From a virus, in IMG/VR virus record IMGVR_UViG_3300037843_001625, positions 1 to 36,519 of that record: 36,519 nucleotides of DNA, one strand, 5' to 3'. The stretch's first letter is position 1; each line of letters begins with the position of its first letter. Below the pieces are notes generated by a model. The model did not search any database. It was not told the DNA's origin and was given only the letters and a program-made list of their open reading frames with translations. Below are positions 8,608 through 15,931 of this stretch, one piece after another. The position numbers and the translations under genes are program-made.

Positions 8608-9432
8608 TCAAGTTTTAATCATGTAAACTACTGCAAAATATGGCGGGATAGCCGTGTGATTATTGGGCTGCGTGAAACCGTGGTCGTGTCCAGCGCCAGC
8701 ATTAGGCTCAGTAACTGAATGTGTAAGAGTAGCAGTTGGGTTTCCAGTGTTGCCATGAGTGTTAGTTGTCACAACTGAGCCCGTAGATGAGCCTTGCTTG
8801 TTTGAAACTGAAGTGTGCGAAGCAGGTCCAGAGTGGATGTGGTCAGCATGATTGCCAACTGTGACGCCGCTTGTGCCTCTTGTAACCGCGCCATTCGAAT
8901 GAGTCAAAGTAATATTTCCACCGCTCGCAGTTAATCCACCTGTCACGTTAGTTTTTGGAATGCCAGAATCATCCTGGGTGGCACCAATCATCATTTTATC
9001 GCGGTAGTCTGGAATATTGAAGTGAGATCCATCGGCAGCGCCATAAATTGTGCCTATAGCCGCAAACAAAGCAGTATACGATGCCCTAACAAGGCTTGCA
9101 CCGTTACAAAGCAAGTACCCTGCTGGAATGTTAGCTATTGGTCCTGCAAATGGGTAAACTACACCTGTAGGCGTTTCATCCACCTCAAAATCTGTGCTAA
9201 AAGCAAAATGCCTCTTAACATTTATCGCCACATCCAACGAATCAACAACATGCCTCTTGACCGAAACTGGAATATCCAAGCTGTAATTGAAGTGCCGCTT
9301 AACCGTAATCGGAACATCCAAGCTATAGTTGAAGTACCGCGTGAGTTCTGCAACTTCAAGCTCAACTGCCCCCCCGCGATTGAACAACTCGATTAAGGGG
9401 AAAAAAGTAGAGCTCAAGCACCTCCTGGTCAA
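8608..9432 (-). CDS. Phage tail collar-domain protein with 14-residue repeats (receptor-binding/tail fibre)
   Basis: The central region (about residues 88-150) matches the phage tail Collar domain: 'PFAGPIANIPAGYLLCNGAS' followed by 'YTALFAAIGTIYG' and 'NIPDYRDKMMIG'. The protein ends with the usual 'PPYFAVVYMIKT'. Ahead of it are about four copies of a 14-residue repeat of the type FNYSLDVPITVKRH (33-86). The C-terminal third is rich in Thr/Gly/His (HNHG-type segments), as in fibres that coordinate metal ions. The ATG at 9432 overlaps the upstream LamG gene by 71 bases, and a G7 run lies in the overlap. The true N terminus may therefore be supplied by frameshifting from the upstream frame rather than by independent initiation. 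Confidence 0.85.
   Translation of the reverse strand: MTRRCLSSTFFPLIELFNRGGAVELEVAELTRYFNYSLDVPITVKRHFNYSLDIPVSVKRHVVDSLDVAINVKRHFAFSTDFEVDETPTGVVYPFAGPIANIPAGYLLCNGASLVRASYTALFAAIGTIYGAADGSHFNIPDYRDKMMIGATQDDSGIPKTNVTGGLTASGGNITLTHSNGAVTRGTSGVTVGNHADHIHSGPASHTSVSNKQGSSTGSVVTTNTHGNTGNPTATLTHSVTEPNAGAGHDHGFTQPNNHTAIPPYFAVVYMIKT
9175..9336 (-). repeat. Four 42-bp coding repeats in the collar protein
   Basis: The stretch encodes about four successive 14-residue units with the shared core SLD-(V/I)-x-(I/V)-x-V-K-R-H; the last unit is diverged. They probably form a beta-strand spacer between the tail-tip anchor and the collar domain. Confidence 0.7.
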
Positions 9433-10330
9433 CTAAACGCCTCGTCCACAGCATGCAATGAGCTAAGGGTCCATGATAGCCTACTCCGAGGTAAATCTTG
9501 TTACTTGATGCATGTGGGTTTCCAGTTTGAGGGAAAAACTTGTGCAGATGCCCATTCATGTACATATAGACCCCTTTTTTATTATCGTCAGGGTTTACGC
9601 CGTCGTAGCTGATAACCACAAAATGACGTCCCCCGACCTTCAGCAAACCTGGGTCTGAATCATAGGTGTGGATAACGTTGTTGGCGTCCGTAAACTGGAA
9701 TCTCAATATGCCGTTTGTTTCATATTGGCAAAGGACGAATTGCCCGTCTTTGTGAATTAGGTAACGGGTTCCAGACGCTAACTCAGATGGGCTAAGCCAG
9801 GTCCCGATAGAAAATTGTGCGTCGTTACTGAACGTGAGGCTGTCTCCACAGTCGACGTATCCGTCTCCTGCGAAAGTCACCATCTTATAGATTGGTCCCT
9901 GTTGCCAGCTTCCGTTAACGATTGTTCCGTCGACGGGTTCTTCGATTGGGGCGTTGTTTTTGGCTGTGGTTCCCCCTCCTTCGTCGAGACGGTACAAGCC
10001 GACGAGACCTTGAAGATTAAGCGTCCACGCTCCGGAGCCCGGAACATAGATCCCTTTTTGCTCCCAACTTGACAGATCCGCAGCTACGCTTGCGACGCTT
10101 TTGCGGACTCGGTCAAGTTGCATGGACACAGTGGTTCTCCCTTGCGTCAACTGCATAACCCGGTAGGTGTCTCCGAGCATGTACATCGGATACCAAATGA
10201 ACATGTAATCTCCAACGACGACTTCGTATGCGTCGACCATAAGCATCGATATTGGAACGCCGGTTACGGGGCTTTTTAATTCAAGAAGCTTCTTTGCCGC
10301 TACACCTTCCAGCTCAGTTTGAGTTGCCAC
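9362..10330 (-). CDS. Tail-tip protein with LamG/concanavalin-like domain
   Basis: The first 90 or so residues resemble the C-terminal end of phage tail-tip/baseplate hub proteins (ELEGVAAKKLLEL, then VVVGDYMFIW and MLGDTYRVMQLTQG). From about 105 to 315 there is a LamG/concanavalin-A-like jelly roll: VTFAGDGYVDCGDS, FSIGTWLSPSE, RHFVVISYDG, GVYMYMNGHLHKF, IYLGVGYHGPLAHCMLWTR. It probably binds carbohydrate on the host envelope. The annotated start is GTG at 10330, but the same frame stays open and protein-like upstream to 10375 (PIRVRTFNADQVATQ), overlapping the end of the preceding gene. This suggests it is the continuation of that gene after a -1 shift. Confidence 0.8.
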   Translation of the reverse strand: MATQTELEGVAAKKLLELKSPVTGVPISMLMVDAYEVVVGDYMFIWYPMYMLGDTYRVMQLTQGRTTVSMQLDRVRKSVASVAADLSSWEQKGIYVPGSGAWTLNLQGLVGLYRLDEGGGTTAKNNAPIEEPVDGTIVNGSWQQGPIYKMVTFAGDGYVDCGDSLTFSNDAQFSIGTWLSPSELASGTRYLIHKDGQFVLCQYETNGILRFQFTDANNVIHTYDSDPGLLKVGGRHFVVISYDGVNPDDNKKGVYMYMNGHLHKFFPQTGNPHASSNKIYLGVGYHGPLAHCMLWTRRLVDQEVLELYFFPLNRVVQSRGGS

Positions 10331-10350
10331 TTGGTCCGCATTGAAGGTTC

Positions 10351-11067
10351 TTACTCGAATCGGCGTTTGAGGTAATCAACGACAGCTTCGCCGGTTAAAT
10401 GATAGCCAGAAGGGTCGACGCCTCGAATAATAACTTTGTCGGCAACTTTTGAGTAGTCAAATCCACTTTTGCTAACGGTAATGCGGTGATGTTCTTGGGC
10501 GTCTATGTATGGAGGATTCCACGGAATATTGGAGTTGTAATTTCCTCTTGTTCCGAGGTTTATGTAATAGCCCTCGGTAGTGAAGATTTCTGTTCCGGTT
10601 GCTTCAGCGAGAAACTTTACTAAGTCAAGACGATTCGCCTTGTAGAAAACGACGCTTACAGGAGTTTCTGGGGCGTAGTCATAACCGATTGTTGTTAGGT
10701 CTGCTACGATGTCGTGTAGAATGCTAAAGCATGGAACTTGGTCGTACACTCCAGTTATTGGTTCAGCTTGGTCTAACGCAACGATAACGTAGTCGAGCAC
10801 TTTCACCTTGATTTTTTTGCCGTCGATTTCCCACGCCAACAGCTGCCCATTATATTCAAAATGCCCATTGAAATAGAAAGCAACGATTGGCTTACTATTA
10901 ACAAGGTTTTGGTTGGCTTGTGTGTTTGCTACATAAAACGATGCGTAGGAGTCACCGTTCATTTCGTCGAAGACGTGCTCGAGTTTAGCGGCTAACTTTA
11001 CGAAGATTTCAGAGAATTCGTCGTAATACTCGATTTCCCAACCAGCCATAGTTATCGACGTGCTCAT
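10351..11067 (-). CDS. Tail-tip/baseplate hub protein, N-terminal part
   Basis: This 238-residue protein fits the hub/tail-associated family located just after the distal tail protein. It has a beta-rich beginning, then FYFNGHFEYNGQLLAWEIDGKKIKVKVLDY (about 85-114; domain-1-like strands), and a central helix and strand region ending in VADKVIIRGVDPSG (about 208-221). Homologous proteins usually continue with an additional beta domain of the type found at the start of the next gene (9362-10330). The protein therefore appears truncated, probably by a frame change near 10366. Stop TAA is at 10351-10353. Confidence 0.65.
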   Translation of the reverse strand: MSTSITMAGWEIEYYDEFSEIFVKLAAKLEHVFDEMNGDSYASFYVANTQANQNLVNSKPIVAFYFNGHFEYNGQLLAWEIDGKKIKVKVLDYVIVALDQAEPITGVYDQVPCFSILHDIVADLTTIGYDYAPETPVSVVFYKANRLDLVKFLAEATGTEIFTTEGYYINLGTRGNYNSNIPWNPPYIDAQEHHRITVSKSGFDYSKVADKVIIRGVDPSGYHLTGEAVVDYLKRRFE

Positions 11068-11079
11068 TTTGTGGCCTCG

Positions 11080-11520
11080 CTAAATACCGCCGAATATTCC
11101 GGGGTAAAGTTGAACGTTTAAGCTGCCTTTTGATAGGCGCATGGTATAGTCGTAAATCCCTGGGTTGCTTTTGTTTGGCTCAAAGCTGTCCAGCATCCAG
11201 TTTCCATTTAAACCTTGAAGCGGAGTTACAAGAGTGACTTCAGAGCCTATCAAATCTAACATTGGCTGAAGAATCTCATTCCATAATTCAACATCGGTTT
11301 TGGTGTTGTCGCTTATGCTTCCAGTGAGTGTAAGAGAGGTTTTTGAGCCGTTGCTAACGTTGATGGGCTCGTCTCCATCCTGGTCGATTTGTTCTTTGGT
11401 CGCAATTTTGGAAAACTGCATTTTGCTAGGTCCAAAAGGCAGATTCAAAACTCCAATAACCCACGTGGTTGAAGGTTCAACGGTCCCGTAGAAAGCGATT
11501 AGGAATTTTGGGTTAACCAA
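11080..11520 (-). CDS. Distal tail-type virion protein
   Basis: This 146-residue beta-rich protein lies between the tape measure module and the hub, the position of the distal tail (Dit-like) or small tail-tip adaptor protein. Recognisable features are the early hydrophobic strands (KFLIAFYGTV, TTWVIGVLNLPF), 'SLTLTGSISDN' (60-70) and a C-terminal 'GIYDYTMRLSKG' strand pair. It starts with TTG immediately after the TAG stop of the upstream gene, so translation is probably coupled. The assignment is by position and fold pattern. Confidence 0.5.
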   Translation of the reverse strand: MVNPKFLIAFYGTVEPSTTWVIGVLNLPFGPSKMQFSKIATKEQIDQDGDEPINVSNGSKTSLTLTGSISDNTKTDVELWNEILQPMLDLIGSEVTLVTPLQGLNGNWMLDSFEPNKSNPGIYDYTMRLSKGSLNVQLYPGIFGGI

Positions 11521-11994
11521 CTAGTCCCAACTCCATGGTTGCCATCGGTTGCCGTCTTCGTCCCACTCGCAAATAGATCCTAAAACAGTTGAGGCTCCTG
11601 AATTAATTCTTGCAAAGTAAATGCCTCCGTCGCCTTCAACGCTCGTTTGTTTTATGCAGAAATAATATACTCCAGCTGCAAGAACCACGTCGTTGAAATC
11701 AAACTCAAAAGTATCCTCTGCTTGTTCTATGTTGTTTGAGTCAACGGTGTTGGTGCTTGTTGCTATGAGCCCGTCGGCGTAAGAATCAATGCTTCCGAAA
11801 GTTCCGTTGCTCACATATAGATAGCCCGTTAGGATTCCGGCGACGGGAACGCCGCCCTCTCCTCCCCAATACTGTTTGAAGAGTCTAACGTCGATTTCGC
11901 TTAAGGTTGCTGGTGCATAGAGGATAAATTGTTGTCCCCACCCACCCGTTCGGTTATTTGGAAAGCCCTCAGACCCATCTCTGATATGGTTCAT
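11521..11994 (-). CDS. Beta-sandwich virion protein, possible tail-associated adhesin
   Basis: This 157-residue protein has alternating strand patterns, Gly/Asn/Asp-rich loops and no membrane segment (GWGQQFILYAPATLSEIDVRL, FEFDFNDVVLAAGVYYFCI). The pattern 'aG.YYf.i.......g.i.f' is common in jelly-roll modules of viral fibres and cell-surface proteins. It lies between the tape measure and distal tail genes. Its ATG (11994) follows the tape-measure stop by about 20 bases. I cannot assign a family. Confidence 0.5.
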   Translation of the reverse strand: MNHIRDGSEGFPNNRTGGWGQQFILYAPATLSEIDVRLFKQYWGGEGGVPVAGILTGYLYVSNGTFGSIDSYADGLIATSTNTVDSNNIEQAEDTFEFDFNDVVLAAGVYYFCIKQTSVEGDGGIYFARINSGASTVLGSICEWDEDGNRWQPWSWD

Positions 11995-12014
11995 GTTGTC
12001 GATGAACTTGACCG

Positions 12015-13124
12015 TTAGCTTGTCCCCCTTCTACTGTAAAATTCTTCATCTAAAGCGTCGAGAACAGCTTGCTTGGTTTTATTCGAGTCTCCGCTCTCGT
12101 AAACAGTCAAGTTAATTGGGACATGGATTATTTGCTGAAACCCCGTTGAACCCTGAATTTTAGACGTGTCGTTTTGCTTTGCTTCATATTGGCTAAGAGG
12201 CATAACAATTTCTGGACCCGCCTCACCAATCAACGCATAAATTGGTTTATCCACGACGCCACCTTCAGCCATAGCGACAGCCGCTTTAACACCAGCAATC
12301 CCAACTCCAACAGCAGCAAGAATAATGGGAACCGCAACACCAACAGTCATTGTACCCTCAAAAGCCATCCACGCTATAGTTGCAGCCACAATCGCAGCGA
12401 TTGAAGCAGTTAACGCTCCAGCTATTTGACGCATATTCTCAGGAATCGCACCAAGAATTTGATCAGCAATCAAAAAGCCACCCATAAAAGCCGCCACGCC
12501 AATCGCAGCAGTCTTAGCTGAAATCCCCACTTCAGCAACCCTCGCAGAAACCTTCGTAAGCAAACCAGTGACATCGGGAAAATTATTCCATGCTCGACTC
12601 AAACTATCAACCATAGTAATTGACGTCGGAATAACCTGTAGGGCAGCAGACATAATCGACTTATTCACGTTATCCTGGGCTTGCTGTGCACGTTCATTAG
12701 CTAAAGTCAAACGGTCCTGTGCAATACCCAAAGCTTCCTCAGCAGATTTAGCCTCCTCACTATTGGCGCCATACTTAGTAATTGCATCCGATAGAGCAGT
12801 TTGTGCCTTCTCAACCGAGCGGGTACTAGTCTCAACCATAAGGTTTGAGCGATCTAAACTAATCTCCGACTCGTGAACCCGATCATAAGCAGAGTATAAG
12901 CCAAAAGAAGCCGTTGCAACCCCAGAAAGGCCAGTGGTAAAATCACGCATAGAAGCCGCACTCTGCTCAGTAGGTGCCACCGTATCCTGCGTAGCCTCGG
13001 CAACCCGAGTTTGAGAAGCCGAAACCTCATCAACACTGGAGCTGATACGTTTAGAAGCTTGCGCTACCGCGTCGCTGGCCTCATCGACACAGGTAATCTT
13101 AACTTCTAAATTTGTATCAACCAA
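12015..13124 (-). CDS. Tail tape measure protein
   Basis: This protein (about 369 residues) sets tail length and occupies the tail lumen. The first 180 residues are Ala/Gln/Glu/Ser-rich helix suited to a coiled coil (EVSASQTRVAEATQ, AQDRLTLANERAQQAQDNV). A hydrophobic central region follows, with probable membrane helices near 'IAVGAAFMGGFLIAD' and 'ASIAAIVAATIAWMAF'. It ends with the widely conserved segment AEGGVVDKPIYALIGEAGPE. By the usual 1.5 angstroms per residue the tail would be about 55 nm. TTG at 13124 is preferred over TTG at 13163: it follows a GGAG and lies one base after the stop of the frameshifted chaperone. Confidence 0.85.
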   Translation of the reverse strand: MVDTNLEVKITCVDEASDAVAQASKRISSSVDEVSASQTRVAEATQDTVAPTEQSAASMRDFTTGLSGVATASFGLYSAYDRVHESEISLDRSNLMVETSTRSVEKAQTALSDAITKYGANSEEAKSAEEALGIAQDRLTLANERAQQAQDNVNKSIMSAALQVIPTSITMVDSLSRAWNNFPDVTGLLTKVSARVAEVGISAKTAAIGVAAFMGGFLIADQILGAIPENMRQIAGALTASIAAIVAATIAWMAFEGTMTVGVAVPIILAAVGVGIAGVKAAVAMAEGGVVDKPIYALIGEAGPEIVMPLSQYEAKQNDTSKIQGSTGFQQIIHVPINLTVYESGDSNKTKQAVLDALDEEFYSRRGTS

Positions 13125-13125
13125 G

Positions 13126-13718
13126 CTATTTTGACTCCTTCCACTTCCACCTTGCCCAAGCAACCAAAAACTTGAAGCGCGATACGCTTAGGGCTCCAAC
13201 AGCTTCAAAAGACCCATACTGCGGAAACGTGCTCATCACTAAACCTAAGTCTTGGGCTCCACCGTGAACATTTATCCAGTCTTCAAGGGCTTTTTGGGTA
13301 AAAAACTAGGTTGCTCACTGATGAACTGCAGAAGAGCTGCACCTTCAGCCAAAGGAAAAACGTTATAGAACTCCAAAATATTTTCTGGAGTATATTCGGG
13401 TAGTCCTGGATGCGCCTTTTTAAGCATCAAATACAAAGTCATAGCCGTCTTTGATGCAGGTGTTTTGCATTTCTCAAGGATAGCAGAATCGTTCAAAGTC
13501 AACTCCCCAAACCTGACTATGCCAAGAGTTGGATGAGTAAACTCATGTATTTCGGAAGCTCTCTTCAAAAGAGCAACTGGATCAAAGATTTTGGCAGCAT
13601 CCGTCTTTTTCTGGTCAGCTGCATCCGCCTGCGCTTTGAACTTCGCTATCCGTTCTTGATTCTCCGGAGTATCTAAAGGATTAGAAAAAACAGGGTCTTT
13701 TGCTTTTATGTTAGCCAT
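13126..13718 (-). CDS. Tail assembly chaperone, -1 frameshifted long form (G-GT type)
   Basis: Translation begins at 13718, reads 140 codons, slips -1 at T TTT TTA (13299-13305) and continues for 57 codons to TAG at 13126-13128. The extension is clearly protein-like (TQKALEDWINVHGGAQDLGL, ending AWARWKWKESK), rich in Trp and basic residues. It occupies exactly the position of the T domain in lambda-type gpG-gpGT, just upstream of the tape measure. The long form (197 residues) would recruit tail tube subunits to the tape measure protein. The extension has no convincing start of its own. Basis: frame reading plus the well-known family mechanism. Confidence 0.8.
13272..13718 (-). CDS. Tail assembly chaperone, short form (G-like)
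   Basis: The unshifted product is 148 residues. The opening 50 are charged and helical (KIKAKD... then a helix 'ERIAKFKAQADAADQKK'). The body is helical with 'PTLGIVRFGELTLNDSAIL' and ends near 'FISEQPSFLPKKPLKTG'. Position between the tail tube and the tape measure is diagnostic for this family even where sequence is not conserved. In lambda and many siphoviruses the short form is made in excess over the frameshifted form. Confidence 0.75.
   Translation of the reverse strand: MANIKAKDPVFSNPLDTPENQERIAKFKAQADAADQKKTDAAKIFDPVALLKRASEIHEFTHPTLGIVRFGELTLNDSAILEKCKTPASKTAMTLYLMLKKAHPGLPEYTPENILEFYNVFPLAEGAALLQFISEQPSFLPKKPLKTG
13299..13305 (-). promoter_or_regulatory. Programmed -1 ribosomal frameshift heptamer
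   Basis: In the chaperone frame the codons read AGT TTT TTA CCC, giving the canonical X XXY YYZ heptamer T TTT TTA. This is the same heptamer as the HIV-1 gag-pol site. A second possible slip, AAA AAG, follows 4-9 bases later and would give nearly the same fusion. Confidence 0.75.
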
Positions 13719-13731
13719 CTAAATCACTTCC

Positions 13732-14124
13732 TTATGATGCAGGGGTTACGTCTTCAGCTTCGCCGCTGATTTTCTCTAGAACCCCGTCTGTTTCAGCTGC
13801 GCTTCGATCGCATTTTAGGATGCGACAGTTCTTCCAAGTCTCGTACTGCGTATTAGTTATAGGCGTTCCTTCAGGTGCAAATATCAAGTCGAATTTTGTT
13901 CCAGCCATCAACAACGCCAGATATGTTTCGTCAGTGAACAGGCGATCCATGCTCCAGGTGAAAGTTTGCTTGCCAGAACCAATAAGCGCCGGCTTCAAGG
14001 AATCCACACTGTAGACTTTAATGATTTCTGCAGATGCCCCAACCGCAATGTTTTTGCCATAACCAATCGCCACGCCACTTTTCAGCAACCTGGCATTTCT
14101 ACCTAACACAGGAATTGCACTCAT
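13732..14124 (-). CDS. Major tail tube protein
   Basis: This 130-residue compact beta-rich protein shows the opening typical of siphoviral tube proteins (an N-terminal extended arm 'MSAIPVLGRNARLLK' then 'GVAIGYGKNIAVGASAEIIKVY'). It also has the 'TFTWSMDRLFTDE' strand/loop and 'GTKFDLIFAPEG'. It sits immediately upstream of the tail assembly chaperone pair, the standard position of the tail tube gene. It would form stacked hexameric rings around the tape measure. Confidence 0.7.
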   Translation of the reverse strand: MSAIPVLGRNARLLKSGVAIGYGKNIAVGASAEIIKVYSVDSLKPALIGSGKQTFTWSMDRLFTDETYLALLMAGTKFDLIFAPEGTPITNTQYETWKNCRILKCDRSAAETDGVLEKISGEAEDVTPAS

Positions 14125-14125
14125 T

Positions 14126-14638
14126 TTATTTTTTTACCTCCAAAGTTTTTGTTGTAACTTGCTTGTGTGCAAGGTTACTAAGATAATTGCAGAGTGCATA
14201 ATCGTAGAAGCCCTGCAGATCCGAGTTGATCTGCTTTTCCGACAAGAAAGATAGGTCGCTTAGCCACTGCCGACGAATCTCAAAAACTAAATCCTCAGGC
14301 TCAGACTTTGCCAACTCAGTCAAATATTCCTCACGAGTCAACACAAATGCCAAACCCAACCAAGCCCGATAATACCGATCAGACTCACTAAGACTCGCCA
14401 AAACCTTCGTGGAAACACGAAGCAACCTCTCAAAATTTCCATCAGGCACAGCACCGAAAACACCCTGGATGCAATCCAGTCGATACGTCTTCATCATCTT
14501 CCCATAAACATTCAACAACATATGAGACTGAGGATACTCTGTTTTAGCTGGAAACTTTAGAAACCGATCAAAAAAGCGAACGGGAAGATTAACCACTAAT
14601 TTAAGGAACCAAAGTTTAAACTCACGATTCAAAACCAA
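14126..14638 (-). CDS. Unrecognised protein in the tail module
   Basis: This 170-residue mainly helical, basic protein (RFFDRFLKFPAKTEYP, KMMKTYRLDCIQGVFG, YYRAWLGLAFVLTREEYL) has no motif I recognise. It lies between the tail terminator and the tail tube gene and overlaps the upstream gene by 10 bases. Its position suggests a head-tail or tail-assembly accessory function, but this is inference only. Confidence 0.6.
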   Translation of the reverse strand: MVLNREFKLWFLKLVVNLPVRFFDRFLKFPAKTEYPQSHMLLNVYGKMMKTYRLDCIQGVFGAVPDGNFERLLRVSTKVLASLSESDRYYRAWLGLAFVLTREEYLTELAKSEPEDLVFEIRRQWLSDLSFLSEKQINSDLQGFYDYALCNYLSNLAHKQVTTKTLEVKK

Positions 14639-15099
14639 AGCACCGCTTTAAACCGGACAATTCCGCCAAAAAGCACTTTATTATCTGCAAACTTGATTTC
14701 TCCAGGAGCAAACCCAACAGGAACAACATCGCGCACAACACGGCCTAAAGTACGATCTGCCAAAACAGCATCAACCACATCACCCATCGGGGCAATGATG
14801 TCTGCAAACCAATCTTTAGGCTCGTACTCCTGGATAACAAGAACAACACTGAAAAAAACCGAGACATCCAGCATTCCACCCATTTCTGCAGGGGCAATCG
14901 GCGCCGGCTCAGCATTAATAATTGCCTTAGGCAACAAACCATACGAAAACTGCTCCCCAACAATCACCGTTTTAATAGATGCTACACCATGCGCTGGCAC
15001 TTCAGGAACTGCATCGTGAGCTGGAACCGCAGGCACATAAACTAAAACAGCCTTAACGGCATCAAAAACCGCTTTATAACTACTATAGAATGTTCCCAT
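14629..15099 (-). CDS. Tail terminator/completion protein
   Basis: This 156-residue alpha/beta protein has the pattern of tail completion proteins. An N-terminal helix (YKAVFDAVKAVLVYV) is followed by a strand and loop, 'DVSVFFSVVLVIQEYEP' (about 78-94), a central helix 'DIIAPMGDVVDAVLAD', and C-terminal strands. An unusual Ala/Pro/Val-rich segment (AVPAHDAVPEVPAHG) is inserted near residues 25-40. It follows the HK97 gp10-like gene with no gap and precedes the tail tube module, matching the usual order. Confidence 0.6.
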   Translation of the reverse strand: MGTFYSSYKAVFDAVKAVLVYVPAVPAHDAVPEVPAHGVASIKTVIVGEQFSYGLLPKAIINAEPAPIAPAEMGGMLDVSVFFSVVLVIQEYEPKDWFADIIAPMGDVVDAVLADRTLGRVVRDVVPVGFAPGEIKFADNKVLFGGIVRFKAVLWF

Positions 15100-15519
15100 T
15101 TAGCCACCCACCAACTCAAGCCACAAATCAGCAAAAACCAAATCCGCCTTACCCCAAGTGTCATCCAAAGCCCTCTGCATAAACGGATTAGCCCTAGTTC
15201 CAGGATGATGAACCAAAGGCGTAAAAACCATTTTACCCGCAACCTCAAACGCCAAAACCCCGCCATTCACCGGACGGATCTCATGAGGAGCGGTCCCAAA
15301 CTCAACAGCAGCCGCATATGAAGCCCCAGCTCCAACCACGCCCTCATCCTTGTAAATAGTACTCGCCAAATACCCCGACTTAACAGGAGCGCCCCAAAAA
15401 GCAGCGGCAAACGCCACATCAGTCAACCGATCAATCAACTTCTCTCGAAGTTTACCACTAATCTTTTGTGCAACCTCATCAAACTCCAAACCCGACGTAG
15501 AAATCCTGAACTCAATCAT
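15100..15519 (-). CDS. HK97 gp10-like head-tail joining (neck) protein
   Basis: This 139-residue protein has the family's characteristic pattern. An N-terminal helix with 'FDEVAQKISGKLREKLIDRL' is followed by 'GAPVKSGYLASTIY' (about 44-57), 'YAAAVEFGTAPHEIRP' (69-84), 'FTPLVHHPGTRANPFMQRAL' (99-118) and a final helix. It functions at the head-tail interface. It sits between the connector and the tail terminator genes. Confidence 0.85.
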   Translation of the reverse strand: MIEFRISTSGLEFDEVAQKISGKLREKLIDRLTDVAFAAAFWGAPVKSGYLASTIYKDEGVVGAGASYAAAVEFGTAPHEIRPVNGGVLAFEVAGKMVFTPLVHHPGTRANPFMQRALDDTWGKADLVFADLWLELVGG

Positions 15520-15523
15520 ACAA

Positions 15524-15865
15524 TCAATCCATCATGTCGTCGCCGACCGTGTTAGCTTTCACAACACCTAGATTTTCCGGTGCCACTTGACTGTCAATGT
15601 AAGCATTCAAAAACCGCTCCGCATCCGTATAGAAGATCCAGCTGGATTGCGGATCCCTTTTTTTGCGAAACATCCACGCAGCAAAATAATTAGATGCGTC
15701 AATGATGTTTTGGGGCGTAGGCGAGGGAACGGTTAAGCCTTTTTGCAAAAGCAAACTGTCAACGTATGCATCGCTGCTTGTAATACACGCGGCTATTTCT
15801 GTTTCATACGTGACCGTAGAATCTTGAAGAATACTCTTAACAGTAGCAACAACACCATAAGCCAC
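15524..15865 (-). CDS. Head-tail connector protein (gp6-like)
   Basis: This 113-residue helical protein follows the capsid gene. It has the helix-turn pattern of connector/adaptor proteins that form a ring beneath the portal: 'VKSILQDS', 'EIAACITSSDAYVDSLLLQKG', 'NIIDASNYFAAWMFRKKRDP', 'YTDAERFLNAYIDSQV'. Assignment rests on size, helicity and position. Confidence 0.65.
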   Translation of the reverse strand: MAYGVVATVKSILQDSTVTYETEIAACITSSDAYVDSLLLQKGLTVPSPTPQNIIDASNYFAAWMFRKKRDPQSSWIFYTDAERFLNAYIDSQVAPENLGVVKANTVGDDMMD

Positions 15866-15906
15866 AAAATCAACCTCTAAACTTGAAATTTGATTATTTT
15901 GAAAAC

Positions 15907-15913
15907 AAAAAAA
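15907..15913 (-). terminator. T7 tract after the major capsid gene
   Basis: In the 66-bp gap downstream of the capsid stop, the minus strand reads CTTCTTCTCTTTTTTTG. A partial archaeal-type terminator here would raise capsid protein expression relative to the downstream tail genes. Confidence 0.4.
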
Positions 15914-15931
15914 GAGAAGAAGGAAATCTGC

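Noticed and set aside
12174-12404. Plus-strand ORF rich in Asn and Ser within the tape measure gene
   Set aside because: Antisense to the repetitive Ala/Gly/Val-coding tape measure sequence; the composition is a by-product of that.
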